Below, in pieces: positions 1 through 11,489 of a stretch of DNA of 64,000 bases. The stretch's first letter is position 1. Each line of letters starts with the position of its first letter. The stretch is from positions 1 through 64,000 of the forward strand of contig KV918766.1 of NCBI GenBank assembly GCA_002049455.2. The letters run 5' to 3'. The notes under the pieces are model-generated. The model saw only the letters and a program-made list of their open reading frames with translations. It had not been told where the DNA came from and made no database searches. A program made the position numbers and the translations under genes. Source of the DNA: Porphyra umbilicalis (Eukaryota > Rhodophyta > Bangiophyceae > Bangiales > Bangiaceae).

Positions 1-1289
1 CGACGGCGCGGTCGACCGCCGGTGATGGCCACTCACGCCACAACGCCTCTGCCGCCAAGTCGCCCGTCGACGAGAAGAGCAGCGATGTGCACAAAGGGGG
101 GGTGGACCCGTCGGCGCAGGCGGCGACAACGGTCACGGGGGGGGACCTCACGACCGTGGAGGGGGGGTGGTCGGGGTCTTCCCGACGTGGGGAGGGGGTC
201 TCCGGCATGGTCGCCGGCGGTGGTGGTGATGGCGCCCGTCGCCGGTGGCGGCGGGCACCGCCACGGGTGGTCCGCCGAGGGCATCCGCCTCGCAGTCGGC
301 AGCCGCACGCCCGACGTCGGCCGCAGGCTGCTCGGCGTCAGGGACACCATCTTGTCCATGTGCAGCACGCGGCGCGCCGTCTGTGGCGGCTGCAGCGTCG
401 GCGGCAGCCGAGGCATCCCCTCCCCGCCGCCCGGATTCACCTGATCCAGCACGAGCACAAGCAAGCAGCAGGCTCTGCCGCTTCCCGGATCGAGACTGAC
501 TGCCAACCTCGTGAACTAGCGCGACCCACAGCTTCTGATTTGACAGTAAACTGGGAATTTTCTCGTCCCTCGCCGGCAGCGGGAGCTGCTCGCAAAGCGA
601 TTTGCGAGGCAGTTTGCGATTGTCCACTCGTCCCATCGCGGCGAGCCCACGAGCCCGCTCTCAACGCCGCGAGGGTGATTGCACCCAAACGTGACGATGT
701 GCTGCACGGTCCTTCGAGAAGTCCCGAGATCCAGCACCTAGCACCGAACAGGACTGTAACAGAATCGCATCTGTTGGGCGTCTGTTCGGCAACAGACGCC
801 GAACAGAATGGCGTTCTGTTGGGGCTGCCTCCTGCAGCGACGATCACGGCGGTGATCCGCCGCGGGGTTTCTCCCCGTGGCGCCGCCCCGCCGCGCGCCC
901 GCCCGCGGTGCGCCGCAGCGGCGGGTGGCCCCGCCGGGGGTGCGCGCATGGCACCCGCCGTTTTGCACCCATTCGCGTGGCACGTGCCGGGCGGCGCGGC
1001 CGCGGGTCGGCGCGGCGCGACCTTCAGGCCGCCGCCGCCGGCGCCACTGCCGACCGGGCGCGCTGTGCGGGCCGCTGCCATTGTCTTCTAGTCCCTGCCG
1101 GTGGCGGGTGCCTCCCGCCCTCTCTCCCGCTGCCTGGCCCTCGTCGCGCCTCTCCGTTCCATCTCCCCGTGTCACCCGTGCCCCCGTCCCCCTCCTCGCA
1201 GTGTCTGCCCCCTCGACCGCCTCCTCCTCCCCCACCTCGGTCCCCCCCGCCCCCCAACCCCCCCTCCCCCCCCCCCCCCACCCCCCACC
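1..1289. other. GC-rich stretch without a supported gene
   Basis: Several long open frames overlap here on both strands, but all are Arg/Ala/Pro/Gly low-complexity translations expected from very GC-rich DNA, and none shows a domain. The only distinct structures are a short perfect hairpin near 777-800 and C-runs just before the gene that starts at 1290. Confidence 0.5.
777..800. repeat. Perfect 10-bp-stem hairpin
   Basis: GGCGTCTGTT at 777-786 is followed by CGGC and then by its exact reverse complement at 791-800. A second overlapping palindrome pairs 782-790 with 798-806. It lies in a patch rich in CTGTT/AACAG words (760-825). A role is not evident. Confidence 0.6.
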
Positions 1290-2296
1290 ATGATTGTCGG
1301 CGCGTGGGCCCCCCCCTCGTCGCCGCCTTTTGGTCGGTCCTCACCGGCGCCGTCTCGGTCACCCTCGTCCTCACCGAACTCGGCGGCGGGCGCCCCGTCC
1401 AAATCCCGCGCATCTCTGACGCGTCCATCGCGTCGCCGTCGACGCGCGTCGCGTTTATCATCCTCGGCGTCTTTTCCGCCGCCTTGCTCTGGGCCGCCGC
1501 CGCCACCGTCTACACCGTCATCCTGTCGGCGCCGCACGGTGTGCAGCGGCGGCGGCGGCGGCGCGCCGACGGCGGGGGCGTGGAGGTTGGCGCCCCGCCG
1601 CCGACCGACTCGCCGTCCGTGCCGCCGGCGCCGCCCGTGCCGCGGTGGCTCTCCCGCGCCGCCCTCCTCTGCGCGGCGGTCGCGAGCGTCGGCCTCGTCG
1701 TGGCGTCGTCGACCGACGTGTTTAGCGACGCGCACGACAATGCGGTGGAGGTGTATGTGGTGGCGGAGCTGGTGTGGCTCGCCGTCGTCCTCGCCGTCCT
1801 CTACCGCGGCCGCTCGCGGACGGGCGCCGTATCCCTCGCCGCCGCCGTGACGGCCGCGGTCGGCGTGGCGGTGGCGGTGGCGATGCTCGTCGCCTCCCTC
1901 ATCCTCATCCGCAACGAGACGGACGGCGTGAGCGTCGTGACGCCGGCGACGCTCGCCGCGCGGGAGCGGGTGCCGGCGAGTGTCAGCGCCTACTTTAACG
2001 TGTTTTCCCTCGGCGAGTACATCTTTTTGGTGTCCTTGTCGGCCTTTAACTTGTGTTTGGCGTGGGCGCTCCGCCACGACCGGGTGCACTTTGGGCCGCC
2101 CGCCGCGGCGGTGGGCGTCGGCGGGGGGCGGGGGGTCCGCTCCCTGTCGTCCTCATCCATCTCGTCGGACGAGGAGGCGGGCAAGGGGGGTGCGCCGGCC
2201 GCCGCCGTGCCGGCCGCCGCCGTGCCGGCCGCCGCCGTGCCCGCCGCGGTCGCGCCAACCGTGACTTTATCGTCGCCCGTACCAAGGGGGGGTTGA
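1290..2296 (+). CDS. Frag1/DRAM/Sfk1-like multipass membrane protein (frame break at a C-run)
   Basis: The product is a polytopic membrane protein of about 335 residues. Hydrophobic segments cover LVAAFWSVLTGAVSVTLVL, a helix after the PRISDAS motif, a helix after PRWLSRA, the VVAELVWLAVVLAVL stretch, an Ala/Val-rich helix, and a last helix after VSAYFNVFSLGEY. The ISD motif after the first helix and the VSAYF...E signature before the last are typical of the Frag1/DRAM/Sfk1 family, whose members sit in endomembranes or plasma membrane (autophagy and lipid roles in animals and yeast). I chose ATG 1290 because it has a CCACC context. It reads nine residues to an 8-C run (1309-1316), after which the conserved protein continues in another frame; one extra C would join them. 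The C-tail has four AAAVP-type repeats (about 2197-2250) and an acidic serine patch. The family call is good; cellular role unknown. Confidence 0.62.
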
Positions 2297-3814
2297 AGGT
2301 GGGGGCGGGGGGCGGCCGCCCGACGGTGTGTATAGAGACAATAACGAGGAGGCGCTCGGCTGCTACTTCCTTTTCTTCACTTTCCTGTTCCTTGTTTTTG
2401 CGGCGGCCCCCTCTACCGACGAGACGCTCGGCTGCTACTGCCACCGATTTCCATGGCCGACCCCTCGTGTCGCGGTGGCTCGGCCGCGCGGCTGGCGCGT
2501 CGGTCGGTACCTGCCGTCCGCCGGCGCGCCCCCCCCACCCCCCCGCCCGGCACCCCCCCACCCGCTCCGACGGCAAGCGCCGGTAGCGGTAGCGTAGCGC
2601 GTCGACGTGCCGCCCAGCCCCCCCCCCCCCCCTCCCCCCCACCGCCGCCACCGCCCCCACGCGCCCCCACACGACGGCGGCGGCCGCGTGGCGCGCGCGC
2701 CCCCGCGCCCGGCCCGCGGCGGACCGCGCGTGCGTCGGCGCCGCCGACCGGCGCGCCCCCCCGCCCGCGCGTCACCGCGGCGCCGCCCGGCGCCGCCCGG
2801 CGCCGCGCCGCCGCCTCGGCGGGCGTGCGCCGCCCGCCGACGGTGCCGCCGCACGGCGGGCCGGGACGCGGCCGGCCCGACAGCGGCGGGGCTGGGGGCC
2901 CGCACGCACCCCCCCCCCACCCGGGTGGGTACCCTGCTGCGGTGGCAGGCGCGGCCGCGCGTGCCGTGCGGGGCGTGGCCGTTTGGCACGCGTGGAGGGG
3001 TGCAGCTATGAATAGAGTCACACCGATCCGTGACTCGTCCACGTGGCTGGCACGACGCAGTCCGGGCGCCCTGCCAACTCCTCCACGCGTCGCGCGATCA
3101 TCAGTGACGCTTCCCCGACGCGGGCGCGCCCCACGGGGCGCGGCGGAACCATGGCGCGCGTTGGGGCCGTGGACGCGCGCCCCGCCGTCCCCCCGCTTCC
3201 CCCTCTGCCGGCAGGATTTTTGGGTCCTCCAACGCCGACCGCTCCGTGCGCGGCGTGGCGCAGGGGGGGACCCCGCCAGTCCACGCTGACATGATTACCG
3301 GCGGGCGTCCGTGTCAGCCGTTTTTTGGGGGCGCCGGCGGCGGCGCTGCCCCCGCCGCCGCCGCCGCTGCCGCCACCGCCGCTACCGCCGCCGCCGCCGC
3401 CGCCGCCGCCGCCTCTGACGCCGCCACGCGCGCTCCCTGGTCGGCGGCGGCGACGGGGCCCCCGCGTGCCGCTGCCGCGCGCAACCGGCCGTGGGCGTGT
3501 GGGGCGGGGCGCCGGCGCGGGGCGCGCCGCCGGCGGGGGATGGCCGCCGCTCGGCCGCCCGCGCGGCCGCCGCCGACGCGGCGGCGGCGGCCGGCTGCCC
3601 GAGCGGCGGCGCCGGTCGCGCACGCCGCGTCGGCGTATACGCGGCGTGCCGCTGCCGCGGGTGGCCCTCGGCGTCGCGCCGCTGCGGCCCGTCAGAGGCT
3701 GCTGCGCAGGCCGCCCGCCCCCGCTCGCGCACCGCCGCAACGCCCGTCGCTGCGCGTGCCGCTGCTGCGCCTGCGCCGCCGCCCCCCCCCCTCCCCCCGC
3801 CCCCCCGCTCCCCA
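2297..3814. other. GC-rich intergenic region with CCG microsatellite
   Basis: No supported gene. It contains C-runs (around 2620-2660) and an interrupted CCG trinucleotide repeat at roughly 3345-3415. The region ends in a pyrimidine-rich C tract immediately before the ammonium transporter start and probably includes its promoter and 5' leader; no TATA box stands out. Confidence 0.45.
3346..3416. repeat. Interrupted (CCG)n microsatellite
   Basis: About 70 bp of nearly pure CCG repeats with a few CTG/CCA interruptions, upstream of the ammonium transporter gene. Confidence 0.7.
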
Positions 3815-6534
3815 ATGGCGCTCATGGCGCTGCTGCGGCGGTCGGTGCTGGCAACGACCGTGGTCGGCACCCTCACCGCCGTGGCGTCGGCCGCCGCCCC
3901 CGTGGCCGCAGTCGCTGCGGAGCCGCCCGCCGCCCCCGCCGCCGTCGCCGCCGCCGCCGCCGCCCGCCTCAACGCGTCGGGCACCGCAGAGGCGCTCGTC
4001 GCCATCCTCGACCAGCTCGACTTGGACCGGGCGGCGCTGGACGAGGCGTTTGTCACCCTGTGTGGCGTGCTCGTCTTCCTCATGCAAACGGGGTTTTGTA
4101 TGCTCACGGCCGGGTACGTGCGGCGCGAGGGAGGCGCTGCGACGGGGGGGGGTGGGGGGAGAGGGGCGAGAGCGTGCGCGCTGTGGGGTGTGTGTCTTAC
4201 CCGCTCGACGTGTGGGGAGGGCTAACTGGTTGCTCGTACGAACCACTCCTTTCGCTCAAGCGCGTCTTGCCCCCCCACCCCGGCCTGCGCACTGGTAGGT
4301 CTGTGCGCACAAAGAACGTTATGAACGTGCTGCTCAAGAACATGCTGGACTGCTGCACCGGCGCTATCGTTTTTTTCTTGTTTGGGTACGTTGTCGCGGA
4401 CCAATCCCGAGCGACGCTCCTGACCCGCACGGTCATCTGCCTGGTTGCCATCCGTCGCTCATGTGCACGACGTCGAGCACGTGTGGGGTGCTGACAGCCC
4501 TGTTGGTGGTGCTTGTGTTTTCTTCCCCTGCTCCGCTCACACCCGCCCCCTGGTCCTCGTTGGCGTAGGTACGCGTTTGCGCACGGCGAAGAGAGCAACC
4601 GCTTCATTGGTTACTCCCAGTTTGCACTCACCCGCTTTGACAACTTCTCCCACGCCGTCTTTTTTTTCCGGTGGACGTTGTCGGCGGCGAGCACGACGGT
4701 GGTCAGCGGCGCCATTGCGGAGCGCGCCACTTTTTACGCGTACCTCATTTATTCTGTGTGCATTTCTGGTTTTCTCTACCCAGTGATATCCCATGGCGTA
4801 CGTTTGGGGGGTGGGTGTGAGGGTGTGGTCAGGCTGTTTTGCGAGAGTGCCCGGCCCTCGTGTGCACTTCCTTGCCTGGTTTCTCACGGCACGGGACGCC
4901 TGTGCTTGTTGGCGGTGAATCGATTGCTCACTATCGTCAACCGCGACCTTTTGAGTATTGGCATGTATGTTTTCCTTCTCCTTTTGTTCGTGGGTGAGCA
5001 TGCGCCACCCTCTTGCCTCCGCCTGCTCGCTGCAGGTATGGGATGTCAACGGTTGGCTATCCGCCCATCGCCCAGACCCCGTGCTTGGCATCGGCATGAT
5101 CGATTTTGGTGGCTCTGCCGTGGTGCACATGAGCGCCGGCTTGTGCGGCTTCCTTGGCACCCTCATCATTGGGCCCCGCATCGGGCGCTTTGACAGCAAC
5201 GGAAAGCCTGTAGCAATTGCGGGCCACAGTGCCTCGCTCGTTGTGCTCGGAACGTGCGTTATCACTGACGAGAGAGGGGAGGCGCTGGGTGGAATACTGG
5301 TCGAGGCCTGAGCCTCAGACGCATGGTCGCCAGCGCACAAGCAGATGGTTGCGGCCATGACGCATGGGAAACTGACGGCGGCCTGCCAGCTCGTTTTTTG
5401 CGTGACGGTGTGGCTTTTGTGCTGCTGCTCGGAGTTGCGACGTGCAGGTTGCTGCTGTGCACCGGTGCTTTTGGCTTCGTACGTTGGATGTTGTGGTTAG
5501 CTCGGCGCTGACCGGCGAGCGAGGTGGTCCGGCATGCTTGGGAGCCACCATCCATCGAGTGCGATTGGCGGTGACAGCTTTGCCAGTCCTGCGGGCAGTC
5601 CCAGCTACTGACGCGCTTCCGCCTGGGCTTACCACCTTCTCGTCTGGTCTCACGGCACAACGCCTGCTGTTTTGTTTTTCACCCGACGGTCCCATGGTTC
5701 ATTCACAGAATGCCGGCTCGATGCTCCACGTCGCGACGCGCGCCGACCACGAGTTGTTTGGCGGCCGCAACATCGTGCTCTCGACCGGCGAGTCTGTCCT
5801 GGTTTCGCCCACCATGACCGTTTCGCGCTGCCTGGTAACGACCCTGCTCGGGGCGGCAATGTCAGCGCTGGTCGGGCTAGTTATTTCCAAGTGGGTGCTC
5901 AAGGTGTTTGACCTTATCTTCATCTGCAACTGCCTCTTGGGGTATGGCTTGCTCGGTTGCTATTGGGTGCGCCTCTGATGTCTCAAGCTGCTGAGACATT
6001 GCTCCTCTGTTTGCTGTGAGAGCGTGTCCATGGACGTGCGGCTCTTGGCGACTGACACGGTCGATGCTCGCCCGTTTTCTGTCTTCCCCCTTTGTCGCTA
6101 CCCTTCTCCTTTTCTGCTCCGCTCTCAGTGGTCTTGTTTCCATCACGGCCGGTTGTGCCACTTTGGAGCCCTACGCTGCCATGTGCGTCGGTGGCTTTAG
6201 CGCCGTGGTCTACTTTCTGGGCTCCCGCCTGGTCCTCCGCATCCGTGTGGATGACCCCGTGGACGCTTCTGCCGTGCACTTTGGGTGTGGCTTGTGGGGC
6301 GTCCTGGCCGTCGGCTTGTTCAGTTCAGAGCGGCTTCAAGCGGGCGCCGGCTTCCCCGTTACCCACTTTGGCCTCGTACATGGCGGTGACTGGGCGCTTC
6401 TCGGGTGCCAGGTCATTGGCATGGCGTCCGTCATTGGGAGCGTGACGGCCACCTGTGTTCCACTCTTCCTCCTTCTCCGCGCCTTTGGCATCCTCCGCGT
6501 CAGTGCGGAGCAAGAGGAAAAGGGCATCGACTAG
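3815..6534 (+). CDS. Ammonium transporter (AMT family), seven exons
   Basis: This is an Amt/Rh-superfamily channel that conducts ammonium across a membrane. My model, from in-phase GT-AG junctions that restore family motifs, is 3815-4113, 4299-4385, 4569-4797, 5036-5253, 5448-5478, 5709-5941 and 6129-6534, giving 500 residues. Most donors begin GTACGT, GTGCGT or GTATGG. A hydrophobic leader (MALMALLRR onward, to about residue 36) suggests a signal peptide. Family motifs follow: LVFLMQTGFCMLTAGSVRTK, FGYAFAHGEES, DFGGSAVVHMSAG (pore His 236), FGFNAGS, GLVSITAGCA and DASAVHFGCGLWG (pore His 416), then LRVSAEQEEKGID. Both pore histidines are present, so the core looks functional. The frame stops at TAG 6532-6534, but the next codons continue the family's HGxxAY tail (see the next entry). 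The 31-nt exon 5 is unusually short, but its junctions fit well. Confidence 0.88.
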
Positions 6535-7029
6535 TTTTACCACGGCGCGTCTGCCTACCCGGAAGGCACCCGCTCCCCGTGGGACGATAGTGCCGCTGGG
6601 TCGCCCCGCGTCGGCCAGTCGGCAGCGTCCTCGATTGCCGACGCCCTTAACGCCGACGACTTGGGCGCCGACAACGGCAAGGCCGTCGGCCCCGCCGCCG
6701 TCGACAACTCCTTCCTGCTCCGTCGCCGCCTGGGGTCAGGGGGTGCGCCTGACATTGAGATGCCGCAGGGGAAACCACCGTCGCCTGCGTTTCGCGACCC
6801 AACGAGCGGAGTGACAGACAGCCATGCGGTGCCTGGCGCGGCCGCCTCTGGGCAGCAACCCTTGTCGACGGTCGACGCTGACCACATTGTGGCGGTTTGT
6901 CCCGCCACCTCCGACAACACCTTCTTTCTTGACCGAACCGGTTCCGGCGACGGCTCGGCGGCAGAGTCGGCCGCGCCCGCCGAGCCGGTCGGCGTTGCGT
7001 CTCGGTGGATGAGTGGGGCGGCCGAGTAG
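6535..7029 (+). other. In-frame continuation of the ammonium transporter after TAG
   Basis: After the TAG at 6532-6534 the same frame stays open for 164 codons, to TAG 7027-7029. Its first residues are FYHGASAYPEGTRSPW; the HGxxAY motif directly after a GID-type motif is the conserved cytoplasmic C-terminus of AMT proteins. The rest is hydrophilic and rich in Ser, Ala, Asp and Gly, with two similar NSFLLRR/NTFFLDR blocks. Options are stop-codon readthrough, a CAG/AAG/TAC-to-TAG mutation or base error, or an unrecognised splice. I favour this being part of the original transporter tail. Confidence 0.6.
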
Positions 7030-8502
7030 CGCCCACAGCCTACGAGCGTGTCCGTGCGTAAGGATGGCGACGGTGCGTCGTCAGTGGCGGTGGTCACGGA
7101 CATCACCAACAAGGCGGAGTTGTAAGGCGGGCGACACCGTCACGGCGACTGCGGACCACATTGAGTGAGTCGATTGCTGACTGTTTACTGAGTGTGGGAG
7201 GAGGGGGGGGGGGGGGGGGTCGCGCGAGTCGAGAGGAGCGGACGCATACTGCTGCCCGCCGGCACGGCTCCGCCCGCTTCAATACACATTATCGTCTGTT
7301 TATGGTGCGTCCTATGTTGTCAGCGTCGTGGCGGCTGACCTGCGCACAACGCGGTCACCCAATGGGTGCCACTGTCGCCCAGCCGCCCACACAACCTTGG
7401 CCAAAGCGGCCCAGACGACCACAACGCCCGCCGCCGAGGCGGCGACCGCCGGCCCCACCGCCGCCGCCGCCGTCGCAGAGGCGGCGGCCGCGGCCGGCGC
7501 CGCCGTCGATGCGGCGTGGCGGGTGGACGGGGCTGCCGCCTCGCGCCGCCATGGTTGCCGGAAACCAAGACGCGGCGACCGCCGCTGTCGCCGCTACCCC
7601 GGCGGCGGCCGACGCGAGCGCCTCTATCCCGACGCTTGTCCCCATCGCGGCGACGGGCGCGGTCGGCGCCGCAAAGTCAGATGTGTCCAACCAAAAGTGC
7701 GCACTGGGGCACCGCCGACGACGCCAACATGGAGCCGTCGGGCACAGCGCCGGGCATCTCGGGCGCGCGACAGTGCGTGGGCGGCCGGCTTGTTGCCGAC
7801 CGGAACGTCCGCCGCCGTCGTTGGTCCCCGGACTGCCGGCACCACCTCGTCCGCGGTTTTGGTCTACCCGTCGCCCGTCCCCTCTGGCGCGACGCCCGCC
7901 GCCGTCGGCATGGGCTTGTTGCTAACAGTGACAACGTCGGGCAACGCGGTGCAGAGGTGGCGATAGCACAACGGCTGCCCCTACCGCAGCCGCTGTCTGT
8001 AGTGGCGGCCGTCGCTGCAGAGGCCGCCGGCACTGTCGACCCCGCCATCGCCATCGCCGCCGCCATCGCCCGAGTCCGACTCGAGGCCTGGCGGCGGCAT
8101 TTGCGGCTGTCTGCCCCGCCGGTCTGGACCCGCGCGGGGTGCTCTTTATCGGTGGCCAGCGGGTTAGCCTGCGCAGTGCTCACTAACGCCAGGCTCGTGA
8201 CAAGCCGGAAATTCTTGTCACGCACCACCGGATTCTCGCACAGTAGCCTGCTTGACACGTCCCCCTGGGTCAAAAACGAGGGTCGTCTGTCAAAACACAG
8301 AAAAAAGCTTGACAACCCCGCTGCCATGGGCTCTACGCCCACTTTTTCTTACCTCTTCTGATAGAGGACGTCAGTACGACCACGATAAGCGCGACACACG
8401 TGAACGCAACGCCACCAGTTCACCATCCCTTCCTCCCGCCGTTGTGGCTCCGCTCCATCGTCCTCCGCGCCCAAAAAACAATGAACTACCCAGCGGGAAC
8501 AC
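7030..8502. other. Intergenic region, no supported gene
   Basis: It holds an 18-20 nt G-run near 7201-7220 and Ala/Arg-rich open frames with no recognisable domain. The part around 8130-8470 is less GC-rich and has AT-rich words (for example near 8283-8310) that could serve as 3' sequences of the two convergent neighbours. I see no RNA gene. Confidence 0.4.
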
Positions 8503-11249
8503 TCAACCCAACCCACAAACGGCCTGCCGCTCACGCCGCAACAGCGCGGCGCATCGCCCCTCGCGTGCGGGCGCAAGCGCAACGCACCCCTGGCGAGGGA
8601 CCTCCCCCTTAGCGCCCGCCGGGACCCCCCCCCCCCCCCGCCTTGCCCCGCCGCTCCTCCCGCCCCACGCCGCGCATGCCGCGGGCGTAGGCCACCAAGC
8701 CCGTGGCGGCGACCCCCCCCCCACGTACACGAGCCACCCCAAGCCCGGCTCGGCGCTGGTGGCGGCAACGGCGGCGGCGACCCCCCCCCCCACGCCGACG
8801 ACGAGCGCATTGTTGGCGGCCATAATTTTGGTCTGCGCCCGCAGCAGCCGCTCCGTCTCGGTCGCGCGGGCGGGCACGCGGATGTCCCCCCGCTCCAACC
8901 GCGCGAGCGTCGCGTCCATGGCCGCAATGCGCGACGGCGCCGCCGCGGCGGCCGCCGACGTGTCCGCCGCCGCCTTTTGGGCGGTCGCCACCAGCACGTC
9001 CGCGCGGCCGCCGAGGAGGGAGCGGAGGACGCCGCGCAGGGCGGCGCCCGGGCCCGCCCGCGCCCCGTCGGCCGCGTCGAGGCGCGCGGTGACGCGCTTG
9101 CCGGCGCGCGCGAGGAGGTCGTCGGCAAACGGTTTGGCGACGGCGGAAAACTTAAAGTCGGGGTCGAGCGTCAGGTTGACGCCCTCCAACGTGGAAAAGG
9201 CGCGGAGCACAAACGTAAACGTGGCGGGGATGCGGAACGGCTGGTCATAGGCGACCGAGTAGAGGTCGTCGCCAATGGCGGCGACGGTTTGGTCCCGCTC
9301 GGGCCGCGCCGTGAGGTTGTCGAGGAAAAACTGGATGGAGCGCCGCACCGGCAGCGGGTCCGCCGGCGGCAGCAGTGCGCCGACGGCAATGAGCGCGTCC
9401 ATCACCGCGCCCGCGTCCTTTTCCACAATGCCAAAGAGGACGTCGACGAGGGACTCGCGCACGTTGGCGGGGAGCACCCCCACCATCCCCGCGTCGTACA
9501 GGTAGAGCGTCTCGCCCGGACCGACGGCCGTGTTGCCCGCGTGGGGGTCGGCGAGGAACAGGCCCGATGGGCCGAGGATTTGGCGAAGGTAACACTCGGC
9601 CGACCGCCGCGCAATGAGGGCCGTGTCCATACCCGCCGCGCGCAGGGCGGCCACGTCGCTAATCTTAATGCCGGGCAGGTACTGCATGGTGAGGACGCGC
9701 GTCGACGAGTAGTCGGGGTACGTCTTGGGCAGCCGCACCCAGGGGGTGTCGGCAAAGTCGGCGGCCAGCTGCGCGGCGTTGGCCGCCTCGAGCCGAAAGT
9801 CAATCTCCTCAAAGAGGACCTTGCGGCACTCGTCATAAACGCCTGTGGCGTGGCGGCAAAGAGCAGGACAGAACAACAGGTAATGGCAGGCGAGAGAGCA
9901 GGCCGAGGCACCAACAGACGTGCCGATGGGCGTCAGTCGTGAGCGCCATACGCACGCGCAGGCAATACCGCCCCCGCCCAACAGGAGGTGTTCCACCGCC
10001 AGGCACGACGTCACGCCCAGGTCAACGACCCCCTGCCCCCCCCCCCCCCCCCCCCCCCCCCCATCCCCCACCCAGGCGATACTCGCCCGCCCAACGTACC
10101 GACCCAGTCGCGCGAGTTCCCCCCATACTTTTTGCTCCGCTGCAGGTACTCGGCGACGCCCTTGAGCGCCGCCAAGTCCAACTCAAAGAGCGCCGCGAGG
10201 CGCGGCCGCTGCACCTTGACGACGACCTCCTCCCCCCCCCACAGGCGCGCGCGGTGGACTTGGCTGAGGCTCGCCGCCGCGAGGGGCACCGTGTCAAACC
10301 ACGCAAACAGCTCCCCGACGGGGGCCCCGAGCTCCGCCTCAATAATCCGCGCGGCGGCCGGGTAGCCAAAGCCCGGCACGCGGTCTTGGAGGAGGGACAG
10401 CTCCTCAACAACCTCGGGGGGGAGGAGGTCCCCGCGCGACGAGGCCAACTGGCCAACCTTGATAAACGTCGGGCCGAGCTGCAAGATGCTCTCCCGCACG
10501 TCCCGCCCGAGGCGCCGCCGGCGGCCGGCGACCGCCTCCTCCGTCATCCCGCCGGCCATGTACGTCCACCGCTGGCCGTCGAGCCAGTTGCGGCCGAGGA
10601 CCGAGCCGAGGAAGGACCAGGTGCCGACAAAGCGCGAGAGGCTATTGTAGCCGGCGCCGCGCGCCCACGCGTACTCGCGGACGAGGCTCGGCGGCACCGT
10701 GCGGTCGTCGTCGGCGGCGGCGGCCGTGTCGCCGCCGTCGCGCAAGCCGACGGCGGCGCCGTCGGCGGCAGCGTCTGGCCGCCCGCGGGCGGGGGGGCGG
10801 GGCGCGTAAAATTCGGCGCGCAGCCGCCCGCGGCGGGGGGGCGTCGGCGCCCCGATGTACCGCGCGTCCTTGTACCGCGTCGCCGTGGACGGGCGGGCGG
10901 GCCACCGCACGGGGGGGTGGGGGTGGGGGTGGGGGTGGGGGTCGCCGTCGGCAGACTTGCCGGGGGGGGGGGGTGCCGCCCGCCACCGCGGGGGGTCGGG
11001 GGGGGAGGGCGCCACCGCCGCCGGCGCCACGCGCGTCGCCGCCGACCGCCGCCCGCGGGTGCCGGTCGGCAGGCGGCGGGCGGGGACGGACGGCGGCAGC
11101 ACGCCGGGGGGGGGGGGAGAAAGGCCGCCATGGCCGCCGACCGCTGGGCGCGGGGGGAGAGGGAACGGCGGCGGGCGGCTGGCTGCACGGACTGACGCCG
11201 GGACGCGGCGGCGACGACCGTCGTCGGCGTCGGGGGTGGCGACGTGCAC
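8503..11249 (-). CDS. ABC1/UbiB-family atypical kinase (ABC1K), two exons
   Basis: ABC1K proteins are protein-kinase-like ATPases of plastids and mitochondria linked to prenylquinone metabolism. On the minus strand, exon 1 runs from 11249 to 10100, a 257-nt intron (10099-9843, donor GTACGT, acceptor CACAG, containing a 20-plus-nt C/G run) follows, and exon 2 runs from 9842. The family signature KxGQ is present (FIKVGQLASSR, about residue 262), then the Ala-rich loop (PLAAASLSQVHRA), the ATP lysine segment (VVVKVQRP), the EIDFRLEA helix, ADPHAGN (catalytic-loop equivalent, about residue 482) and DAGMVG (DFG equivalent). The roughly 120-residue Arg/Pro/Ala-rich N-terminus could be a plastid transit peptide. 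An ATG at 11131-11129 reading MAAFLPPPP in another frame is an attractive alternative start if the C-run beside it holds an indel. The C-terminus after WLVYVGGG also crosses a C/G run and may be misframed. Confidence 0.85.
9843..10099 (-). other. Intron of the ABC1K gene
   Basis: Minus-strand donor GTACGTTGG at 10099 and acceptor ending CACAG at 9843 join the codon halves G and GC, giving RDWVG-VYDECRK, which restores the conserved ABC1 core. The intron includes a C-run on the plus strand near 10038-10063. The coordinates are given in minus-strand order. Confidence 0.75.
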
Positions 11250-11392
11250 GCGTCACGGCGGTGGCGGACGACAGGGGGGCAGGCGGGGACCGATACACGG
11301 GGAGCCGCTGCGGTTCGTGGTGCTCACGTCGACGGGGGACGCGCCCGCCTTTGGCAGCGGCGGCGCTGGGTGGGGTGCGTTGCCGCAGACGC

Positions 11393-11488
11393 CCCCCCGA
11401 GGGTGCGGGCGCCGCTTCCACCGCCCCCGCGCGCGCGGGGGCGGTGGCGCGCGGGGGCGGTGGAAGCGGCGCCCGCACCCTCGGGGGG
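11393..11488. repeat. Perfect 42-bp inverted repeat with 12-bp spacer
   Basis: 11393-11434 is the exact reverse complement of 11447-11488. Both arms are almost pure G/C with alternating GCGC at the tips facing the spacer. The right arm ends exactly where the candidate element 11490-14991 begins. It would form a very stable cruciform or RNA hairpin just upstream of the minus-strand ABC1K gene. Confidence 0.85.
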
Positions 11489-11489
11489 C

